Below, in pieces: positions 59,915 through 64,000 of a stretch of 64,000 nucleotides of DNA (its first letter is position 1; every line of letters starts with the position of its first letter). The notes under the pieces are model-generated. The model was not told the origin of the DNA, ran no database searches, and saw only the letters and a program-made list of their open reading frames with translations. Both the position numbers and the translations under genes were made by a program. Origin of the DNA: Rhodoplanes sp. Z2-YC6860. GTDB taxonomy: Bacteria > Pseudomonadota > Alphaproteobacteria > Rhizobiales > Xanthobacteraceae. The stretch covers positions 5,416,029-5,480,028 of the forward strand of contig NZ_CP007440.1 in assembly GCF_001579845.1 (NCBI RefSeq). Direction: 5' to 3'.

Positions 59915-60232
59915 TCAAGCCGAACAGGAAATGCATGTTGCCGCCGTTGGAAGCGCCTTCAGGCGTTTCGGGTCGATCGGCGCCCCGCACTTGGCGCACG
60001 TTCCGTACTTGCCATCGGCTATCCGCTTCAGAGCGGCCTCGATCTGACGGGCTTCTTTGATCTCAGACCGTTCGATTTCTGCGAGCGCGTCCTGATTTTC
60101 CAGCTCGATGGCCTGGTCCCCAGAGTCGGCGGACAGCGGTTTGTGCAATGAGCGATCGACCTTCACCAGATGCTGCCGTAGCTCGGCGAGGCGCGCCTTC
60201 AGTGTCTCTGTGACGCCTTGGTGCTGATTCAT
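59915..60232 (-). CDS. TraR/DksA-family zinc-finger protein
   Basis: A 105-residue protein: a helical coiled-coil part (KARLAELRQHLVKVDRSLHK) and a C-terminal C4 zinc finger (CAKC ... CISC), with GKYGTCAKCGAPIDPKRLKA. The coil tip carries acidic residues (ENQDALAEIERSE), in line with RNA polymerase secondary-channel binding as in DksA. A near-perfect FNR/FixK site lies 65 bases upstream, hinting at low-oxygen control. The HicA-like gene follows. Confidence 0.88.
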   Translation of the reverse strand: MNQHQGVTETLKARLAELRQHLVKVDRSLHKPLSADSGDQAIELENQDALAEIERSEIKEARQIEAALKRIADGKYGTCAKCGAPIDPKRLKALPTAATCISCSA

Positions 60233-60296
60233 TCTCGTTCCATCCAAACGCTCGGGTCTTACAAGTCGCATATTGGCCGGAGGGCATCGCGCCGCG

Positions 60297-60310
60297 CTGA
60301 TCTAGATCAA
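60297..60310. promoter_or_regulatory. FNR/FixK-type box
   Basis: CTGAT-CTAG-ATCAA matches the consensus TTGAT-N4-ATCAA at all but one arm position. It lies about 65 bases before the DksA-like start (minus) and about 100 before the gene at 60.4 kb (plus), so either or both may be oxygen-regulated. Confidence 0.6.
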
Positions 60311-60411
60311 AGGCCGCGTATGCCCGCGCATCTCTTGTGGAGCTTCGGATTCGTGCTTGACTCTATGTTCCTGTTTTGTTCTCATTGAGTCCCAAGAGAA
60401 CGAGGCACGCC

Positions 60412-60708
60412 ATGGACGATCAATTCCACAACTTTCTGGCCAATCTGTCGGACGAGCAGAGCAAGGAGATCAAACCCGTCGAGTCGCACCCCGCCGATGA
60501 GGAGGTGCGGGAGGCTCTCGCCATCTGCAACGGTGATGCCGTTGCAGCGCTCCGCATCACGCTGATCGCCAACGCGTTTCTCGAAGCTCAGCTCGATGAA
60601 TTGAAGAGCCAAGTTTCAACCAGCTTCGGGCGCAAGCGAAATCCGGCGCGCACCAAGGTGGAAGACCCGACACAGGCGAAAAAGCCTGCGCGCGCGGCCA
60701 AAGCCTGA
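60412..60708 (+). CDS. Hypothetical protein, 98 residues
   Basis: Begins MDDQFHNFLANLSDEQSKEI. The middle segment CNGDAVAALRITLIANAFLE is helical and UBA/nascent-polypeptide-like in pattern, and the C-terminal 30 residues are Lys/Pro/Ala-rich. No firm family call. It is divergent from the DksA-like gene with the FNR/FixK-type box between, and followed 41 bases later by another small gene on the same strand. Confidence 0.65.
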   Translation: MDDQFHNFLANLSDEQSKEIKPVESHPADEEVREALAICNGDAVAALRITLIANAFLEAQLDELKSQVSTSFGRKRNPARTKVEDPTQAKKPARAAKA

Positions 60709-60749
60709 AGCGGAAAGGCGTAAGCGAAACGAACCGAACGGGTGTCCCG

Positions 60750-60995
60750 ATGTCCGTCACCTATTATGTCGCCCTGCCCTTCGGACGCTCGGAGGACGGA
60801 ATCTCGCCGGGCCAGGCTCAAGAGCTGCCCAATGAAGTGGCGGCGATCCGCCGGGCCGAGGCGCTGTCGCGCCATCCCGACAATGTCGGCGCTCTGGCGT
60901 TCAAGCGATCCGGCGAACCGAACGTCGGCCAGTTCGGCGAAGCGACGATCCTGAAGGTGTTCGGCGAGGTGCCGAGCAATCTCGACGAGCTTTGA
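60750..60995 (+). CDS. Hypothetical protein, 81 residues
   Basis: Begins MSVTYYVALPFGRSEDGISP, with an early beta strand, a helical AQELPNEVAAIRRAEALSRH, then KRSGEPNVGQFGEATILKVF. The composition and the start-to-stop fit between its neighbours point to a true gene. The pattern looks like the conserved small proteins of rhizobia that carry no domain name. Function unknown; perhaps co-transcribed with the preceding gene. Confidence 0.6.
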   Translation: MSVTYYVALPFGRSEDGISPGQAQELPNEVAAIRRAEALSRHPDNVGALAFKRSGEPNVGQFGEATILKVFGEVPSNLDEL

Positions 60996-61016
60996 GAGCT
61001 CGCGCTCCCGTCGCAA

Positions 61017-61232
61017 TCAAGCCGGCCGCCGAAACCAGCGGCGCGCCGCAACGACCGCCCATATCGCCTCGACCACGCCGAACGGCCAGGCACCCTGCAG
61101 AAAACCGTAGGCCGAGCCGAGCGCGCAGGCGCCGGCAAATGCCAGCACGAACCAATGGCTGCGGTCCTCCAGCGCGTAGCAGATCAGCATCGCCGTGACG
61201 GCGAACAAACCGAAGGCCGTGAGAGCGTCCAT
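61017..61232 (-). CDS. Small two- or three-helix membrane protein
   Basis: A 71-residue protein of hydrophobic helices: ALTAFGLFAVTAMLICYALE, then HWFVLAFAGACALGSAYGFL and AWPFGVVEAIWAVVAARRWF. The ATG lies five bases after the tonB stop on the same strand, so it is the last gene of the exbB-exbD-tonB operon. No known function; the position suggests a link to TonB energised import. Confidence 0.7.
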   Translation of the reverse strand: MDALTAFGLFAVTAMLICYALEDRSHWFVLAFAGACALGSAYGFLQGAWPFGVVEAIWAVVAARRWFRRPA

Positions 61233-61237
61233 GGTTG

Positions 61238-62002
61238 CTAGCGCGCGACCGTGTAGCCGATCGACTGGCTGACCTCGATGGACGGCTGCGTCATGCCCGG
61301 CAGGAACGCCGGCAGCGGCTGCGCACGGCGAAGCATCGCCATGGCCTCGTCGTCGAGCGCACGAGAGCCGGAGCTGCGCACGACTCGCTGCGACAGGATC
61401 TCGCCCTTGGCGGTGACCACGAACGCGAACGTCACCGTGCCCTGCTCGCCATGCGCGGCCGCCGGATAGCGCTTGTTCTGCTGCAGCCTGGCCGACACCA
61501 GATGATTCCAGCGCAGCAGCGCGTTGCGGCTCATGGTGCTGCCCTGAGGCGCGGTCGCGGGCCGTTGCGGTCCGATCTGATCGGCGCGCGGTGGCGCGGT
61601 CGCGACCGATGGCGCCTGCTCCTCCTGCTGCGGCTTCTTCTCTTCGACCTTTTCCTCCGGCACCGGCAGTTGCACATCGGACTGCGTCTCGACCTTCTGC
61701 ACCGGCTCCGCAACCTCGGGCTTGGCCTGATCCGGAGGCTTGGGGATCTGCAAAGCGTCAGGCGCCTCTTCGCCCGGCGGCAGATCGGCGGTCGATGGCG
61801 ACGAAGCCGACATCGGCGTCAGGTCGACGAAAACCGCCGGCGTATCGGACATGCCGTCGTCCTCTTCGGGCGCAGCATAGAAATAGGCTCCGACCGCGGC
61901 GACATGCATGACAACCACGATCGCGGCAGCGTATGCCCAGCGCCGGACCTCAGCGCCGTCATAGGCCGGCAGTATCAGCGATTGCGCCGTCATCTGGCTC
62001 AT
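61238..62002 (-). CDS. TonB-family energy transducer
   Basis: A 254-residue protein. One N-terminal membrane anchor (WAYAAAIVVVMHVAAVGAYF, with the His typical of TonB), a Pro/Glu/Lys-rich periplasmic spacer of about 100 residues (PVPEEKVEEKKPQQEEQAPS), and the C-terminal domain ARLQQNKRYPAAAHGEQGTV then VTFAFVVTAKGEILSQRVVR. It carries the proton-motive energy from ExbBD to outer-membrane receptors. It lies 36 bases after exbD in the same operon. Confidence 0.92.
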   Translation of the reverse strand: MSQMTAQSLILPAYDGAEVRRWAYAAAIVVVMHVAAVGAYFYAAPEEDDGMSDTPAVFVDLTPMSASSPSTADLPPGEEAPDALQIPKPPDQAKPEVAEPVQKVETQSDVQLPVPEEKVEEKKPQQEEQAPSVATAPPRADQIGPQRPATAPQGSTMSRNALLRWNHLVSARLQQNKRYPAAAHGEQGTVTFAFVVTAKGEILSQRVVRSSGSRALDDEAMAMLRRAQPLPAFLPGMTQPSIEVSQSIGYTVAR

Positions 62003-62038
62003 TGCGTCTCAGCCTGACGATTTACTTGGCTTGATGAT

Positions 62039-62464
62039 TCACTTAGCTTGGCGATTCTCGAGCCCGACAAGGGCAATCTTGAGATAGCCTGCGGTGCGCA
62101 TGTCGTTCATCACCTGCATGATGTCGCCATAGGCCACCGTCTTGTCGGCGCGCAGGAAAATGCGCTCATCGTGATTGCCCTTGGCCGCGACGTTGAGCGC
62201 CTGCGCCAGAGAATCCCGTGCGATGACATCCTCGCCGATCGCGAGCGAACGATCCGCTTTGATGGTGAGGAAGATCGGCTTGTCCGGCCGTTCCTGCCGC
62301 TGCGCCGTGGTCGACGGCAACTCCACCGGAATGTCGACGGTGGCAAGCGGCGCCGCGATCATGAAGATGATGAGCAGCACCAGGATCACGTCGATGAACG
62401 GCGTGACGTTGATCTCGTGCGTCTCCTCGAATTCGTCGCTGTCGTGCCCGAGCTTGATCGACAC
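62039..62464 (-). CDS. exbD: Biopolymer transport protein ExbD
   Basis: A 141-residue inner-membrane protein. The N-terminal HEINVTPFIDVILVLLIIFM, with the essential Asp in its helix, is the ExbD signature. The periplasmic domain (PIFLTIKADRSLAIGEDVIA, ADKTVAYGDIMQVMNDMRTA) follows. It works with ExbB as the proton channel of the TonB motor. The start lies four bases after the exbB stop. Confidence 0.96.
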   Translation of the reverse strand: MSIKLGHDSDEFEETHEINVTPFIDVILVLLIIFMIAAPLATVDIPVELPSTTAQRQERPDKPIFLTIKADRSLAIGEDVIARDSLAQALNVAAKGNHDERIFLRADKTVAYGDIMQVMNDMRTAGYLKIALVGLENRQAK

Positions 62465-62468
62465 AGAA

Positions 62469-63464
62469 CTACTCCGCGGCAGCGCGCGACATCGGAGACG
62501 ACATGCGCTCGCAGTCGCGGCTCACGAGCCGCATCACCAGCGCGGAGCCGTCGGCGAGCAGCGCGCGATAGCCGCCGGTCGCGCGCGAGAACACGTTGTA
62601 GATCACCACGGCCGGGATCGCGGCGAACAGGCCGAGCGCGGTCGCGAGCAGCGCCTCGGCGATGCCCGGCGCTACCACCGCGAGATTCGTGGTGTGGGCG
62701 TTCGAGATGCCGATGAAGCTGTTCATGATGCCCCACACCGTGCCGAACAGGCCGACGAAGGGCGCTGTCGCACCGATCGTGGCGAGAATGCCCATGCCGC
62801 GGCCGGTGCGGCGGATCGCCGAGGCTTCGACGCGCTCGAGCAGCCACGCGATCCGCTCCTTGAGCCCCTCCGGCTCGGGATGCGGCGACATCTGCACCTC
62901 GTGGACCGCGGCACGCACGAGCCGCTCGATCGCGGCCTCGCCGCGGCCGAGCCGCTGATTGGCCTCGCCAAGCGAGCGCGCCTCGTTGAGCAGGCCAAGC
63001 GCCGCGCGCGCCCTGCGGCTCGCCGCGAACAACTCCCAATACTTCGCGACACAGACCGTCCAGGTGACGAGCGACGCAAACACCAGTCCGATCATCACGA
63101 GTTTCACGATGATGTCGGCGTTCATGAACATGCCCCACGGCGACAGGTCGCGGGGCAGATCGGCCGGCGAGACCTGCGCAGTGCCGATGGCCGGGGCGGA
63201 TGCTGCATTTGCGTCAGGCGTCGCCGGAGCGGACCCGCTCTGGGCTGGCGCAGCCGGAACTGTCGTGGCGGGAGCCGGCGTGGCGGCCGCGGCTGGTGCG
63301 GCCTGCGGTGGGGCCGCTTGCGATGGCGCGACCTGGGGCGCCGCCGGTTGCGAAACCGCCGGCCGCGGAGCCTGCTGGTTCGGCGCGGGCGCCTGGGCGA
63401 AAGCCTGGGCGGTGCACAACACGGCTACGATCGTGGCCGGAGCCACTAAACGACTGATCCTCAT
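62469..63464 (-). CDS. exbB: Biopolymer transport protein ExbB, with long N-terminal extension
   Basis: A 331-residue protein. A Sec-type signal (MRISRLVAPATIVAVLCTAQ) and about 75 residues rich in Pro, Ala and Gln precede the ExbB core. The core has three membrane helices, with IIVKLVMIGLVFASLVTWTV, LATIGATAPFVGLFGTVWGI and VVAPGIAEALLATALGLFAA including the conserved Thr and Glu/Pro positions of the MotA/TolQ/ExbB family. The periplasmic extension is usual in rhizobial ExbB. It is first in the exbB-exbD-tonB operon, with a palindrome 70 bases upstream. Confidence 0.95.
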   Translation of the reverse strand: MRISRLVAPATIVAVLCTAQAFAQAPAPNQQAPRPAVSQPAAPQVAPSQAAPPQAAPAAAATPAPATTVPAAPAQSGSAPATPDANAASAPAIGTAQVSPADLPRDLSPWGMFMNADIIVKLVMIGLVFASLVTWTVCVAKYWELFAASRRARAALGLLNEARSLGEANQRLGRGEAAIERLVRAAVHEVQMSPHPEPEGLKERIAWLLERVEASAIRRTGRGMGILATIGATAPFVGLFGTVWGIMNSFIGISNAHTTNLAVVAPGIAEALLATALGLFAAIPAVVIYNVFSRATGGYRALLADGSALVMRLVSRDCERMSSPMSRAAAE

Positions 63465-63533
63465 TGACTAATCCTGCACATTCCAAACGCTGCGACTGCC
63501 CCGCTCGCGTGCCAGTGCACTGTCGGACGCATT

Positions 63534-63548
63534 TGTAACAGTGTTACA
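63534..63548. promoter_or_regulatory. Perfect palindrome upstream of exbB
   Basis: TGTAACA-G-TGTTACA is a perfect seven-base inverted repeat around one base, 70 bases before the exbB ATG and 45 from the PepSY gene stop. Probably the operator of a regulator of the TonB operon; the sequence does not fit the common Fur or Irr boxes clearly. Confidence 0.6.
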
Positions 63549-63592
63549 TGCGCCAAGGCCAGTGGAGCGATGATGCATCCTGATCGGGGCAA

Positions 63593-64000
63593 TCATTCGG
63601 CAGCCTCGACCTGAGGCATGGCCATGGCGGGCGTTGCAGGCGTGGCCGGCTTCGGCCGCCTGCGGCTGCGGAGCCAGATCATCACACCGGTGATGACGAA
63701 CACGGTCGGCAGCACGCCGCAGACAAACACCAGCACCTGCCACAACGCGCCGCCGCGACTGCCGTCGTGGAGACCGCGGATCAGTTGCGCCGCGCGGTCA
63801 CCGGAAAGCTGCGCCAGCGGCGCGAGCGCGCCACTGCGCTCGTCGAGCATCATGGTGGTCATACCGCCGGTCTGCGGATCGCGAACCTGCACGCGCACGC
63901 TGCCGCCGCCTCCCCGCTGCGGCTGCGAAATCGGCGCGACCGACGCCATCATCTCGCGCGCCTGCTGCGGGAAGCCGAGATAGATGCCGGTCGCCGACAC
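63593..64000 (-). CDS. PepSY-associated transmembrane protein, C-terminal part
   Basis: The frame runs off the end of the window, so the N-terminus is missing. The visible 135 residues hold SATGIYLGFPQQAREMMASV, RDPQTGGMTTMMLDERSGAL, then LIRGLHDGSRGGALWQVLVF and a membrane helix (VFVCGVLPTVFVITGVMIWL) before a basic Pro-rich tail. This is the end of the PepSY_TM family of iron-uptake-associated reductase or regulatory membrane proteins. It lies upstream of exbB on the same strand, suggesting an iron-related TonB locus. Confidence 0.85.
   Translation of the reverse strand: MSATGIYLGFPQQAREMMASVAPISQPQRGGGGSVRVQVRDPQTGGMTTMMLDERSGALAPLAQLSGDRAAQLIRGLHDGSRGGALWQVLVFVCGVLPTVFVITGVMIWLRSRRRPKPATPATPAMAMPQVEAAE

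Noticed and set aside
59610-60232. A HicAB-type toxin-antitoxin pair
   Set aside because: The neighbour is a DksA/TraR zinc-finger protein, not HicB, and the HicA-like protein lacks the expected catalytic His.

Overview
The window looks like chromosome of a high-GC alphaproteobacterium of the order Hyphomicrobiales (Bradyrhizobium/Xanthobacteraceae type). This rests on gene content: a GcrA-like regulator, an HWE-family sensor kinase, an IalB-like protein, an Omp25/31-type barrel, PilZ, CsbD and DUF2934 proteins, four orphan Bug/TctC receptors, and a rhizobial-style intergenic palindrome. No rRNA, tRNA, CRISPR array, transposase or integrase was recognised. Assignments come from reading motifs; no database search was run.

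Region by region. 1-2.1 kb: end of a SAM methyltransferase, a DUF6625-like protein, a PilZ protein. 2.1-6.2 kb: a phage-flavoured regulatory island. A GcrA-like gene, a DUF1376 gene and an unknown gene form a minus-strand operon facing an XRE repressor gene, and five copies of one 15-bp operator lie in the two adjacent intergenic regions; a paralogous XRE gene follows. 6.3-10.8 kb: outer-membrane barrel, alpha/beta hydrolase, HWE kinase with a single-domain receiver. 10.9-15 kb: a LysR gene divergent from an amidohydrolase/Bug pair with a perfect palindrome between them, then an ABC binding protein. 15-20.7 kb: GNAT, cupin, winged-helix/TPR regulator, a Cys-nucleophile hydrolase, and a glycosyltransferase broken by two frameshifts.

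20.7-28.4 kb: a 1096-residue RTX/cadherin/beta-helix protein, a lytic transglycosylase, an L,D-transpeptidase with a second degenerate catalytic domain, a VOC protein. 28.5-33.9 kb: an operon of binding protein, permease, ATPase, flavin monooxygenase and two tandem RidA proteins, with a divergent DUF3830 gene; it looks like import and oxidative cleavage of a sulfur- or nitrogen-containing organic compound. 34-40 kb: desaturase, PhoD under a run of PHO-box repeats, IalB, a receiver, CsbD, several small proteins. 40-44.1 kb: a dihydroxyphthalate-decarboxylase-like protein and a free-standing adenylation-carrier-thioesterase enzyme.

44.3-59.6 kb: catabolic genes: DUF2147, metallo-beta-lactamase-fold hydrolase, amidohydrolase, hydantoinase-like enzyme divergent from a MocR regulator that leads into a RidA-like and a Bug gene; a TonB-dependent receptor; another Bug; a TauD-Bug-SDR operon; an MHS-type transporter. 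59.6-64 kb: HicA-like and DksA/TraR-like genes near an FNR/FixK-type site, small unknown genes, and an exbB-exbD-tonB operon preceded by a PepSY protein cut by the window end. The TonB system probably powers receptors such as the one at 51.7 kb.
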